NCBI RefSeq assembly: GCF_017355955.1 | Contig: NZ_JAFFID010000001.1 | Coordinates: 2,728,001 to 2,792,000 of the forward strand | DNA length: 64,000 bases | DNA from: Sabulibacter ruber | GTDB taxonomy: Bacteria > Bacteroidota > Bacteroidia > Cytophagales > Hymenobacteraceae | Reading direction: 5' to 3' | Part shown: positions 44,751 through 54,243 of the stretch, piece by piece | Layout of the letters: the number at the start of each line of letters is the position of its first letter | Numbering within the stretch: the first letter of the stretch is position 1 | Notes under the pieces: generated by a model | What the model saw: only the letters and a program-made list of their open reading frames with translations | Told to the model about the DNA's origin: nothing | The model's database searches: none | Position numbers and translations under genes: made by a program

Positions 44751-47700
44751 GTGTTTTACAAGAGAAAGCCTCACATTCTTACAGCCGCAGTAGGGTTGGT
44801 GTCGTTGATGGCTTGGCTTACCCAAGCCGAGCCTAGTAGTTTTCCCATGTCAGGTATTAGTACTATGGGCGTGGAGTCGTCTGAAGAAGAAGAGCCCCAG
44901 GACACAACTAAAAACCAAGGGTATATTCCTTCCAGACGCCCCAAGCTGATCTTTGACGATCGGCGGGGCGATCCGTTTTCCAATAGAACCACGCTGTCGC
45001 CGTTGATTCTGCCGCTTCCTAAAAACGTGGAGTTGCAGGTGGTGCCAGATGACAGTCTCAAGCGTTTCGAGATCACGGAGCAGATTGGCGGTTATGACTA
45101 CCGCGATCCCAGCACCATGACCTTTGAAGAGTACTCCCGTTACCAGCAGCAAAAGGCCATCAGGGATTACTGGCGTACCAAATCTGCCGCGCTGGATGAG
45201 CAGAACCCTGCCGCACCCAGCCGCCGCCTGGTACCTACCATTGACGTAGGGGGCCGCACCTTTGACCGCCTGTTTGGGGGCAACACCATTGACATCCGGC
45301 CCAACGGGTTGGCCACGCTTAAATTTGGGGCTCTGTTTAACAAGAACGAGAACCCGGCCATTCCTCTGCGTCAGCAGAGCATCGGGGACTTTGAGTTTGA
45401 CCAGAGCATCGCCCTGAACATTGACGGCCGCATTGGCGAAAAAATGCGCATCACTGCCAACTGGGATACCAAGGCCAACTTTGATTTCGAGAACAACCTC
45501 AAACTGGAGTACACCGGCTACCCAGAGGAGATCATTCAGAAAATTGAGGCCGGAAACGTAAGTCTTCCGCTCAACAACTCGCTTATCTCCGGGGGCCAGA
45601 ACCTGTTTGGCCTCAAAGCCCAGTTACAGTTAGGGAAACTGTCTGTGACAGCCATTGCCGCCAACCAGCGCGGGAGCATTGACGCGGTAGACATTCAGAA
45701 CGGAGCCCAGAACCGCCGCTTTGAGATTAGAGCGGATGAGTACGACCGTGACCGCCACTTCTTCCTGGCTCAGTTCTTCCGGAACCGCTATGACCAGGCT
45801 CTCCGCAATCTGCCACTGGTGAACTCCGGTATTGTGATTCGCCGCCTGGAGGTGTACATCACCAATGACAACCGTTCCACGCAGAACCTGCGGAACGTAG
45901 CGGCTTTGATGGACTTGGGCGAGCCGAATCCGTTCAGGGCACGTTTCAGCAACAATTTACCGGCTGGGTCCGGTGCCGGGAATGGCCAGAACAACCTTTA
46001 TGGTGGGCTCTCGGTTAGAAACAACACCCAGATAGACAACTTTCTGGAGGGCTTAGGGCTGCAGAAAACGGTAGACTTTGAGCACGTACGCGCCCGCAGG
46101 CTAGACCAGACCGAGTATAAATTCAACCCGCAGCTAGGTTACATTTCCCTGAATGCCGCCCTGTTACCAGAGCAGGTATTGGGCGTGGCGTTTGAGTACA
46201 CCCTGAATGGTCGTACTTATAAAGTAGGGGAACTGCAGGAAGACTACCAGAACGTACCAGAAGACCAGGTGATTTTCCTGAAGTTGTTGCGCGCCACCAA
46301 CCCAGGACTGAACACCCCCACCTGGGACCTGATGATGAAAAACGTCTACGCTCTGAATGCAAACCAGATTGAGCGCCAGAACTTCCAGTTGAACCTGGTG
46401 TACAAAGACGATGCTACCGGTGGCGATTTGACCAGTTTCCAGGATGAGTCAAGACTGAAGGGAATTCCGCTGATTCAGGTGTTTAACCTGGACAACGTGA
46501 ATACCAACAATGACCCGCCCAAAGACGGTAATTTCGACTTTTTGTCGGGCATCACCATTGACCCTGAGACTGGCCGTATTTATTTCCCGCAGGTAGAGCC
46601 GTTTGGGTCTTACCTCCGCTCGCAATTCACGCCGGGCACAGAAGACCAATACATCAACAAGTACGTTTTCCAGGAGCTGTATGACTCTATAGTGACCGAT
46701 GCCCAGCAGTTCTCCCAGAAAAACAAATACTTCATCCAGGGCCGTTACCAAGCCTCCAGCACCGATGAAATTACGCTTCCGGGCATTCGTATTGCCGAGG
46801 GATCGGTAGCGGTGTATTCAGGTGGAACCCGTCTGGTAGAAGGCCAGGATTATCAGGTGTTCTATGATTTGGGACGGGTAAAGATCCTGAACCCGAGTTA
46901 CCTTAACACGGCCAGCAACCTGCGGATCACCTATGAAAAAGCGGATATCTTAAGTGTGCAGCCCCGAACGCTCTTGGGTGCGCGCTTTGATTACAAGGTA
47001 GACAATGACTTGATTCTGGGCGCCACGGTCTTACACCAGGGGGAACGGCCGTTCATCCAGCGGGTGAACATTGGCGATGAGCCCAGCAACAACACTATTT
47101 ATGGGTTTGACATCAACTACCGCCGTGATTCCAGGTTCCTGACCCGCTTAACCGATAAGCTGCCTTTCCTGCAAACCAAGGAAACGTCTACCATCACCCT
47201 AGGGGCCGAGATGGCGCAACTGGTTCCGCAGAAAACCAAGTTTGAGGGCGAAGACGGAGTCTCTTACATAGATGACTTTGAGAACGCCAAAACTCCGTAC
47301 TCTCTGGGCGGCTTCAACACCAATGCTTGGCGTTTGGCGGCTACTCCTGCCCCATTGGTGAACGGCGCTACCGGCCTGGCGTATGCGTACAACCGGGCTA
47401 AACTGGCCTGGTATACCATTGACCAGATTTACTACACGGCCAATAACCTGCGGCCAGGCAACATCTCCAGAGAAGAGTTGGAGAACCACTACGTACGTGG
47501 GGTGCAGCGCCGGGAGATCTTCCCTAACCGTGACCCAGAAACCAACAACACCTTTGAGTATACCTTTGACCTGGCGTACTATCCAAGTGAACGGGGGCAG
47601 TACAACTACAACCCTTTGGTAAGCAATGATGGACGCTTTCTAACCGATAGAGGCAACATCCGCAATCACTGGGCGGGTATTAGCCGGGAGATTTCCTTCG

Positions 47701-50700
47701 ATAACAACTTTGACAACGCTAACATTGAGTACCTGGAGTTCTGGATGATGGACCCCTTCATCAAAGGTGACCGGGGCCGTCGTATCATTACCGGCGAAGA
47801 TGATGCCCGTAACAGCCAGGACGAAAACGGAAAACTGGTTTTCAACTTGGGTAACATCTCGGAAGACATCCTGAAAGACCAGCGGTACCAGTTTGAAAAC
47901 GGCTTGCCCACCGATGGTAACACGCAGAACACTGAGCAAACTGCTTGGGGTCGGGTAACCCGTACCCAGTTCCTGACCGATGCCTTTGACAGTGAACCAG
48001 GCTCTCGCCCGTTCCAGGACATTGGCCTGGATGGTTTGAACGACAGCGATGAACGTGCCTTCTTCCAGGGAATCTACGGTTCTTTGCCAGACCCGTCTGC
48101 CGATAATTTCCGGCATCACCTGGATCCTAGTTATGACGCCAACAACGTAGGGGTGCTGGGCCGCTACAAAGATTTCAATGGGATGCAGGGTAACTCCCCG
48201 GTGAATAGCGAGCTTTCTTCCAACGCTTTCCCAGACAAAGAGGACCTGAACAAAGACAACGTAATCAGTGATACGGAGCAGTATTATGAGTACAGCATTG
48301 ACCTGCGTCCTGGCCGCCTGAATGTGGGTGATAACTACATTGTAGACAAAGTAGACTCTGTAGATGCCGGGGGCAATAAAGTGCGTTGGTACCAGTTCCG
48401 GATTCCGGTGAGAAAACCAACCGGTAACGTAAACAACATGCAGGGTTTTAAATCCATCCGGTTCATGCGCATGTACATGACCCAGTTTGAACTGCCGGTG
48501 GTGATGCGCTTTGTGCAGATGCAGTTTGTTTCTAACCAGTGGCGTACGTATAACTCCATCCTTTCCAACGGAGCACCCTGCGTGGGCGACTGCGATGCCG
48601 ATGCGTCGGCTTTTGAGGTATCTTCTGTAAGTATTGAAGAAAACGGCGAAGTAGACCCGGGCACCATTCCGTACGTGGTACCTCCGGGAGTAGAGCGCCA
48701 GCGTGACTATTCTTCGGCCAACAACCGCCGTCAGAATGAGCAGTCCTTGCAGTTATGCGTGGAGAACCTGAGAGATTCTTTCAGCAAGGCGGTGTACAAA
48801 AACGTGTCGCAGGACATGCTTATTTACAAGCGCCTGAAAATGTACATCCACGCCCAGAGCGCCAGCGGAACCCAGGACAACGAAGTAAACGCTTTCATTA
48901 GAATTGGTACCGACTTCACCCAGAACTACTATGAGTTCTCTATCCCGCTGAAGATGACCCCGGCCGGCAGCCGTGACCCGTACCAGATCTGGAATGAGCA
49001 GAACTTCATTGATGTAGCTTTTGACGAGTTTGTTCGCCTGAAATCAAGACGGAACCAAGCCAACTGGCCATTGAACCAGGTCTTCTCCGAAACCCGTGAC
49101 GATGGCAAGGTTTTCAGAGTGATTGGTAACCCAGATTTCAGTGATGTACAAAGCCTGATGCTTGGTCTGGAAAACCCGGCCACGCCTGATAAAGCTTCCC
49201 ATTCAATCTGTATGTGGGCAAACGAACTACGCGTGTCTGACTTTGACCGCACCGCGGGTTGGGCTGCTACTGCCCGGGCCAACGTGAAACTGGCAGATTT
49301 TGCCAACATCACCGCTACCGGTTCTTATACCACTGTGGGCTTTGGAGGCATTCAGCAGCGGGCGGCGCAAAGAGCCCGTGAGACCACTGGCCAGTTTGAT
49401 ATTACCGCCAACGTAGCGGCAGAAAAGCTGTTGCCTGCCAAACTAGGCCTGGTAGTTCCATTGTCAGTGCAATACGGAACCACCATCAGCGAGCCGCGCT
49501 TTGACCCGCTGGACCGAGACACTGAATTAGACCTATCGTTGCAGAAGTTTGAGAATAACGAAGAACGGGATAATTACCGGAAGGAAGTCGTCAGTCAGAC
49601 CACTACCAAGAGCATCAACTTGCTCAACGTCCGGAAAGAGAAGACAGACCCTGAAGCGAAGAGCCGTATCTATGACATAGAGAACCTGTCGTTCTCCTAT
49701 GCCTACACCGAGGTGCTGCATACTGATATCTCTACCGACCGTAACTTCTCCAAGACCTACAACGGAGGTATTGCCTACACCTATAACAACACGCCTAAGA
49801 GCTATACGCCGTTTGCGGAGGTGAAAGCCTTCCAGTCGCCGTACCTGCGGTGGCTGAAGGAGTTCAACTTCTCGTTGGTGCCAAGCAGAATTGCCATCAG
49901 AGCAGACCTGGACCGCCGGTACAATGAAACATTCCTGCAGGGGCGCACTTCGCCGTACAGCTTGCCAGATACCGCCGGTTTTCTGCCTACTTTCCAGAAA
50001 TCGTTCTTCTTCAACCGCATCTATGACATAAAGTGGGATCTGACTAAGAGCCTTTCTCTGGATTACACGGCTACTAACCGGGCTGTGGTTGACGAGCCAA
50101 ACGGCCGTATCAACGAAGAAGTAGACTCTTTGCGCTGGAAAAACGATGAAATCTGGCACAACCTGAGACGCTTTGGCCGAAACACCAACTTCAACCAGGT
50201 GATAGCCTTCACGTACCGCTTGCCATTGGATAAATTCCCGCTGACCGACTGGATTTCTGCCGATGCCCGTTACCAGGCCGGATTTACCTGGACCTCGGCT
50301 TCTACTGCCCTTAGCCGGAACGATACCTTGCAACTAGGAAACACCATTGAAAACAACACCGAGACCAGCATTAGCGGTAAGTTGGATCTGGTGCGCCTGT
50401 ACAACAAGGTAAAATTCCTGAAGGCCGCCAATGAAGCTTCTCCGCGGCCAAGCGTGCAGCAACAGCCCATCAGGTCGCAGGCTCAATCGGTGGCAGATAC
50501 TACCCAGCAGCGCGAAATGAAAGTGCTGAAAGGAATCCTGCGGGCGTTGATGTCAGCACGGTCTGTCAACTTCACCTATGCGCGCACTGAGGGTACGTTG
50601 CTGCCCGGCTTCCTGCCTACGTCCAGGAACTTCGGGTTAGCCGATGGGTTTGGGGCTCCGGGACTGGACTTCGTGCTAGGAAAGCAGTACGAGCTGGATG

Positions 50701-51899
50701 ATCTTTATAACCGGGCCAACCGCGAAGGCTGGTACACTGATAGCAGCCAGTACCTGAACACGCCGCTTAGCTCCTTGAAATCCATCAACCTGACCGCCCG
50801 AGCTACCTTGGAGCCGTTCCGGAACTTCATCATCACGCTGGATGGAGCCATGAACAAATCTGAGATTGACGAGGTGTTCTACCGCCGGGATTCGGCGTTG
50901 GTGGTGCAGCGGCAAAACCCGTTCACTACCGGTTCTTACCGCGTTTCGTTCATTTCTGTGAAAACCATGTTTGAATCAGGATCTGGCAACAACTCAGAGG
51001 CGTTTGAAACGTTCATCCGCAACCGTGCCGCCATTGCCAGCCGTTTGAACGACGCTAACCAGGGACCGGGCGTTTATGCCCTGAATTCTCAGGATGTGTT
51101 GATTCCGGCGTTCCTGCACGCTTACCAGGGCAAGGACGTGAACGGGTACAAAGCCAAGCCAACCAAACCGTTTGATGCCATTCCGCTGCCTAACTGGAAC
51201 GTGGTGTACAACGGCTTGTCAACGCTGCCGTTCTTCCAGCAGTATTTCAGCTCGTTCACCCTGAACCACGCCTACCAGTCCAGCTACACGGTGGCTAACT
51301 TCAGCACGGCGCTCAATTACAACTTTGAGCCGCAGGGCTTCCCAGACCAGGTAAACGAACAGACCGGCGAGGTGATTCCGTACTACATCGTCAGCCAGGT
51401 AGCCATCACGGAGAGCATGTCGCCGCTCATCGGGATCAACTTCCGGACCAAAGGGCAGATCACCGGTCGTCTGGAATACAAAACCCAGCGCAACCTCCTG
51501 CTGAACATGACCAACGCGCAGGTAACCGAGAACGGCATCAAAGACATTGTGGTAGGCTTGGGCTACAGCGCCACCAACTTTAAGCTGCCGTTCAAGATTG
51601 GCGGCAAGCGCACGCTGGAGAACGAACTGACCATGCGCCTGGACTTCACCATTCGGGACAATGAAACCATTCAGCGGACAATTGCGGTAGACACCAACGG
51701 AAATGAGTACCAGAACAATCTCACTACCGCGGGTGCCCTGCAGGTGCAAATCAGGCCAACCATTGATTACGTGGTGAGCCAGCGCCTGAACCTGCAGTTC
51801 TACTACACCCAAAACATAAATGATCCTAAAGTGGCCAACGCCTTCCGGAACACCGTAACAGAGGGTGGTGTGCAGCTCCGGTTCAGTTTATCTGACTAG
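44751..51899 (+). CDS. sprA: T9SS outer-membrane translocon SprA
   Basis: SprA is the giant outer-membrane barrel through which type IX secretion cargo leaves the cell; in gliding Bacteroidota it is also needed for motility. The 2382-residue length matches the family. The signal-like N terminus is followed by conserved regions such as VDVGGRTFDRLFGGN-type segments (near residue 165), the GVSYIDDFENAKTPYSLGG block (near residue 838) and the final RLNLQFYYTQNINDPKVANAFRNT strands. The start is a GTG at 44751, 18 bases past ruvA. It is the key partner of the two T9SS cargos in this window. No frameshift was seen. Confidence 0.96.
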   Translation: MFYKRKPHILTAAVGLVSLMAWLTQAEPSSFPMSGISTMGVESSEEEEPQDTTKNQGYIPSRRPKLIFDDRRGDPFSNRTTLSPLILPLPKNVELQVVPDDSLKRFEITEQIGGYDYRDPSTMTFEEYSRYQQQKAIRDYWRTKSAALDEQNPAAPSRRLVPTIDVGGRTFDRLFGGNTIDIRPNGLATLKFGALFNKNENPAIPLRQQSIGDFEFDQSIALNIDGRIGEKMRITANWDTKANFDFENNLKLEYTGYPEEIIQKIEAGNVSLPLNNSLISGGQNLFGLKAQLQLGKLSVTAIAANQRGSIDAVDIQNGAQNRRFEIRADEYDRDRHFFLAQFFRNRYDQALRNLPLVNSGIVIRRLEVYITNDNRSTQNLRNVAALMDLGEPNPFRARFSNNLPAGSGAGNGQNNLYGGLSVRNNTQIDNFLEGLGLQKTVDFEHVRARRLDQTEYKFNPQLGYISLNAALLPEQVLGVAFEYTLNGRTYKVGELQEDYQNVPEDQVIFLKLLRATNPGLNTPTWDLMMKNVYALNANQIERQNFQLNLVYKDDATGGDLTSFQDESRLKGIPLIQVFNLDNVNTNNDPPKDGNFDFLSGITIDPETGRIYFPQVEPFGSYLRSQFTPGTEDQYINKYVFQELYDSIVTDAQQFSQKNKYFIQGRYQASSTDEITLPGIRIAEGSVAVYSGGTRLVEGQDYQVFYDLGRVKILNPSYLNTASNLRITYEKADILSVQPRTLLGARFDYKVDNDLILGATVLHQGERPFIQRVNIGDEPSNNTIYGFDINYRRDSRFLTRLTDKLPFLQTKETSTITLGAEMAQLVPQKTKFEGEDGVSYIDDFENAKTPYSLGGFNTNAWRLAATPAPLVNGATGLAYAYNRAKLAWYTIDQIYYTANNLRPGNISREELENHYVRGVQRREIFPNRDPETNNTFEYTFDLAYYPSERGQYNYNPLVSNDGRFLTDRGNIRNHWAGISREISFDNNFDNANIEYLEFWMMDPFIKGDRGRRIITGEDDARNSQDENGKLVFNLGNISEDILKDQRYQFENGLPTDGNTQNTEQTAWGRVTRTQFLTDAFDSEPGSRPFQDIGLDGLNDSDERAFFQGIYGSLPDPSADNFRHHLDPSYDANNVGVLGRYKDFNGMQGNSPVNSELSSNAFPDKEDLNKDNVISDTEQYYEYSIDLRPGRLNVGDNYIVDKVDSVDAGGNKVRWYQFRIPVRKPTGNVNNMQGFKSIRFMRMYMTQFELPVVMRFVQMQFVSNQWRTYNSILSNGAPCVGDCDADASAFEVSSVSIEENGEVDPGTIPYVVPPGVERQRDYSSANNRRQNEQSLQLCVENLRDSFSKAVYKNVSQDMLIYKRLKMYIHAQSASGTQDNEVNAFIRIGTDFTQNYYEFSIPLKMTPAGSRDPYQIWNEQNFIDVAFDEFVRLKSRRNQANWPLNQVFSETRDDGKVFRVIGNPDFSDVQSLMLGLENPATPDKASHSICMWANELRVSDFDRTAGWAATARANVKLADFANITATGSYTTVGFGGIQQRAAQRARETTGQFDITANVAAEKLLPAKLGLVVPLSVQYGTTISEPRFDPLDRDTELDLSLQKFENNEERDNYRKEVVSQTTTKSINLLNVRKEKTDPEAKSRIYDIENLSFSYAYTEVLHTDISTDRNFSKTYNGGIAYTYNNTPKSYTPFAEVKAFQSPYLRWLKEFNFSLVPSRIAIRADLDRRYNETFLQGRTSPYSLPDTAGFLPTFQKSFFFNRIYDIKWDLTKSLSLDYTATNRAVVDEPNGRINEEVDSLRWKNDEIWHNLRRFGRNTNFNQVIAFTYRLPLDKFPLTDWISADARYQAGFTWTSASTALSRNDTLQLGNTIENNTETSISGKLDLVRLYNKVKFLKAANEASPRPSVQQQPIRSQAQSVADTTQQREMKVLKGILRALMSARSVNFTYARTEGTLLPGFLPTSRNFGLADGFGAPGLDFVLGKQYELDDLYNRANREGWYTDSSQYLNTPLSSLKSINLTARATLEPFRNFIITLDGAMNKSEIDEVFYRRDSALVVQRQNPFTTGSYRVSFISVKTMFESGSGNNSEAFETFIRNRAAIASRLNDANQGPGVYALNSQDVLIPAFLHAYQGKDVNGYKAKPTKPFDAIPLPNWNVVYNGLSTLPFFQQYFSSFTLNHAYQSSYTVANFSTALNYNFEPQGFPDQVNEQTGEVIPYYIVSQVAITESMSPLIGINFRTKGQITGRLEYKTQRNLLLNMTNAQVTENGIKDIVVGLGYSATNFKLPFKIGGKRTLENELTMRLDFTIRDNETIQRTIAVDTNGNEYQNNLTTAGALQVQIRPTIDYVVSQRLNLQFYYTQNINDPKVANAFRNTVTEGGVQLRFSLSD

Positions 51900-51901
51900 C
51901 G

Positions 51902-51934
51902 CTTGCGACACGAGCCAAAAAGAATGTATTTTTG
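51902..51934 (+). promoter_or_regulatory. Promoter of gcvH
   Basis: CTTG (51902-51905), 21 bases, then TATTTTTG (51927-51934), a full -7 match. The -33 box begins just after the sprA stop. The leader to the gcvH ATG would be about 16 bases. Confidence 0.55.
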
Positions 51935-51956
51935 AGAAAACTTAATCAAATTACCT

Positions 51957-52337
51957 ATGAACTTCCCTGAGGAGCTGAAATACACCAAAGACCACGAGTG
52001 GGTGCGCATTGAAGGCGATGTAGCGTATGTGGGCATTACTGATTTCGCGCAGCGCGAACTGGGCGATATTGTGTACGTAGACATTGACACCCTTGACAAA
52101 GACGTGGCCAGAGAAGAAGTATTTGGCACCGTAGAGGCGGTGAAAACCGTTTCTGACCTGTTTAGCCCATTGTCTGGCCAAGTACTGGAAATCAATGACA
52201 AATTAGACGGCAGCCCTGAGCTGGTAAACTCTGACCCATACGGCGATGGCTGGATGATCAGAATGTCTATCTCTAACGAAGCTGAATTAGCCGAGCTTCT
52301 CTCTGCAGACGCGTACCGCGAACTGGTAGGCGCCTAA
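51957..52337 (+). CDS. gcvH: Glycine cleavage system H protein
   Basis: GcvH carries the lipoyl group that shuttles the methylamine intermediate between the P, T and L proteins of glycine cleavage. The lipoylated lysine is K63 in [12 protein letters not shown]. The sequence begins [20 protein letters not shown], as is usual. At 126 residues the length is normal. It follows sprA with its own promoter and precedes a VanZ-like gene by 7 bases. The other gcv genes are not in the window. Confidence 0.96.
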   Translation: MNFPEELKYTKDHEWVRIEGDVAYVGITDFAQRELGDIVYVDIDTLDKDVAREEVFGTVEAVKTVSDLFSPLSGQVLEINDKLDGSPELVNSDPYGDGWMIRMSISNEAELAELLSADAYRELVGA

Positions 52338-52344
52338 GTACCAT

Positions 52345-52725
52345 ATGGCAGTGCGTTTTGCATATTATGCACTGGCGCTGGGGTGGGCAGTGGTCATTCT
52401 GGTATTGACTTTACTGCCCGCCCAGGCGTTACCACCCGGTCCTGACTGGGACTTTATCACCGTTGATACCCTGGTGCATGCCATTCTCTTCGGGGTTCAG
52501 CTGCTTCTCCTTCTCTTCGGGTTCCTGCGCGATCCCTCCGTTTTGCTCAGCAGGCGGCTTGTTACCTATTCTTTCCTTTTTGTGGTGTTCTTCGGCATCC
52601 TGGTAGAGATCCTGCAGGGTTCCATGGGCTTAGGCCGCCAGGCAGATCCGGTTGATGCCATCAGCAACACCATTGGCTGCTTCTTTGGCCTGGGCATCTG
52701 GGTTTTGATTCCTCGCCGTTTTTAG
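52345..52725 (+). CDS. VanZ-like membrane protein
   Basis: This 126-residue protein has four hydrophobic helices. It shows the VanZ-type pattern of a charged segment after helix 1 (DWDFITVDTLVHAILFG, with DxxxHxxxF) and an acidic EILQGSMGLGRQADPVDAISN motif near the C-terminal helix, where VanZ-like proteins have the E-xxQ...R..D..D signature. Function is unclear: the name comes from teicoplanin resistance clusters, but most chromosomal members have unknown roles. It lies 7 bases after gcvH. The stop codon falls inside a palindrome copy (52717-52756). Confidence 0.85.
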   Translation: MAVRFAYYALALGWAVVILVLTLLPAQALPPGPDWDFITVDTLVHAILFGVQLLLLLFGFLRDPSVLLSRRLVTYSFLFVVFFGILVEILQGSMGLGRQADPVDAISNTIGCFFGLGIWVLIPRRF

Positions 52726-52756
52726 GCTATTTTCAGGAAATCAGACCTAAAAGACG
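52717..52756. repeat. Palindrome-family copy over the VanZ stop codon
   Basis: An imperfect palindrome with the shared core TTTTCAGGAAAT and outer arms CGTTTTTAGGC / GACCTAAAAGACG. It overlaps the stop codon of the VanZ-like gene and ends 4 bases before the next gene's ATG. Confidence 0.55.
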
Positions 52757-52760
52757 CTTT

Positions 52761-54038
52761 ATGTTACGGGCCCATCGGCTATTTACCTGCCTTGTTCTTT
52801 TACTAATATGCCTCACCAGCCAGGCCCAGGATATGGCGCAGGTAAGGCAAACCATTTCTACTCTTTCTTCCCCTGCCCTGCACGGCCGGGGCTACGCCTT
52901 CAAAGGGGATAGCATTGCCGCCAGTTACCTGCAGAAAGAGTTTGCGGCCATAGGCTTGCGCCCGTTCACCCCAGGCTATCAGCAGCCGTTCACGCTGCCC
53001 ATCAACATCCTGGATAATCGGCTCAGTTTGCAAATTGACGGCAAAGCCCTGACACCGGGCGTGGACTTTCTTGCCCATGGTGCCACCGGCCCGGGAAAAG
53101 GCGAAGGCAAGGTTTACGAGATAGATACCCTCATTTTGCAGGACGTAGACGTGGCGCAGCAATTCCTCACCAATAATCTCCGTAATAAGGTATTGGTAGT
53201 GCATCAGCGGCATTTCCAGCAATTGCTGTCTTTACCCGAGCCATTTCAGCCACAGCTCAGAAGTATTGCGGGTGTGATAGTGCGGCAAAAAGGCCCCAAA
53301 CTGATGGGCACGGTACGCGGCGAACAGCTTCCTTTTCCGGTGCTGGAAGTGCTGGAAAAAGCCTGGCCGGTCAACGCCAAAAAGGTTAGTTATACGGTAG
53401 ATGCCCGTCTGGAACCAAACTACAAAAGCCAAAACGTGATTGGGTTTATACCCGGCAAAGTCAAGCCAGATTCTTTTGTGGTCATCACCGCCCATTATGA
53501 TCATTTGGGGCACCAAGGCAAAGAGCTATACTTCCCCGGCGCCCATGACAATGCCAGTGGTACCGCCATGCTCTTAGAACTGGCCCGGTGGTACGCCCAA
53601 CCCCAGAACGCGCCAGCTTATTCCATTGCGTTTATGGCCTTCGCGGGCGAAGAAGCTGGCTTGGTGGGTTCCCGTTTCTACACCGAAAATCCGCTCTTCC
53701 CCTTAGGCAACATCAAGTTCCTGCTGAACCTGGATCTGATGAGCACCGGAGAAGATGGCCTGATGGTGGTAAACGGCAGTGTCTTCCCCAAACAATTCGC
53801 CCTGCTGCAACAACTGAATCAACAGCACCAATACCTTCCGCAGATTAAAAGCAGAGGCAAAGCCGCCAATTCAGACCATTATTTCTTCTCTGAGAAAGGC
53901 GTACCGGCGTTCTTCTTTTACACCTTAGGCGGCACCACCACTGAGTACCACCACCCCAATGACAAAGCCGAAACGCTACCGCTTACCAAGTTCAAAGAAG
54001 TAATGGCTCTGATCCAGGTATTCATCAAAAATCTATAG
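52761..54038 (+). CDS. Secreted M28 zinc peptidase
   Basis: This is a putative aminopeptidase of family M28, exported by its signal peptide (LFTCLVLLLICLTSQAQ). Two zinc ions are held by the histidine in ITAHYDHLG, the aspartate in GAHDNASGTA, the glutamates in AFAGEEAGLVGS, the aspartate in LLNLDLMS and the histidine in TTEYHHPND; all are present. The N-terminal 215 residues include a PA-like insertion that may shape substrate access. At 425 residues it resembles extracellular leucyl-aminopeptidase types. It follows the VanZ-like gene by 35 bases. Confidence 0.9.
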   Translation: MLRAHRLFTCLVLLLICLTSQAQDMAQVRQTISTLSSPALHGRGYAFKGDSIAASYLQKEFAAIGLRPFTPGYQQPFTLPINILDNRLSLQIDGKALTPGVDFLAHGATGPGKGEGKVYEIDTLILQDVDVAQQFLTNNLRNKVLVVHQRHFQQLLSLPEPFQPQLRSIAGVIVRQKGPKLMGTVRGEQLPFPVLEVLEKAWPVNAKKVSYTVDARLEPNYKSQNVIGFIPGKVKPDSFVVITAHYDHLGHQGKELYFPGAHDNASGTAMLLELARWYAQPQNAPAYSIAFMAFAGEEAGLVGSRFYTENPLFPLGNIKFLLNLDLMSTGEDGLMVVNGSVFPKQFALLQQLNQQHQYLPQIKSRGKAANSDHYFFSEKGVPAFFFYTLGGTTTEYHHPNDKAETLPLTKFKEVMALIQVFIKNL

Positions 54039-54183
54039 TGCTAGGTGCAGGCGTTTCAGAACTGTTTTCATGGAAACTGCTCTAAAATGCTACTCTCAGA
54101 TGCAGATGAAACTGGTATCTTGAACAATTGAGTTATAGAAACTAGTTATAAAACTGGCCATTTAAATAATTCCTTTGAACACG

Positions 54184-54220
54184 CAAAAGCCTCACTCCTG
54201 AATACAGAGTGAGGCTTTTG
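54184..54220. terminator. Bidirectional terminator between M28 and M43 genes
   Basis: CAAAAGCCTCACTC pairs with GAGTGAGGCTTTTG, an 14-bp stem around a 9-base loop with A-rich and T-rich flanks. The M28 (plus) and M43 (minus) genes converge on it. A palindrome-family copy also lies at 54051-54090. Confidence 0.8.
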
Positions 54221-54243
54221 CATAGTAATGGAAACAATGTACG

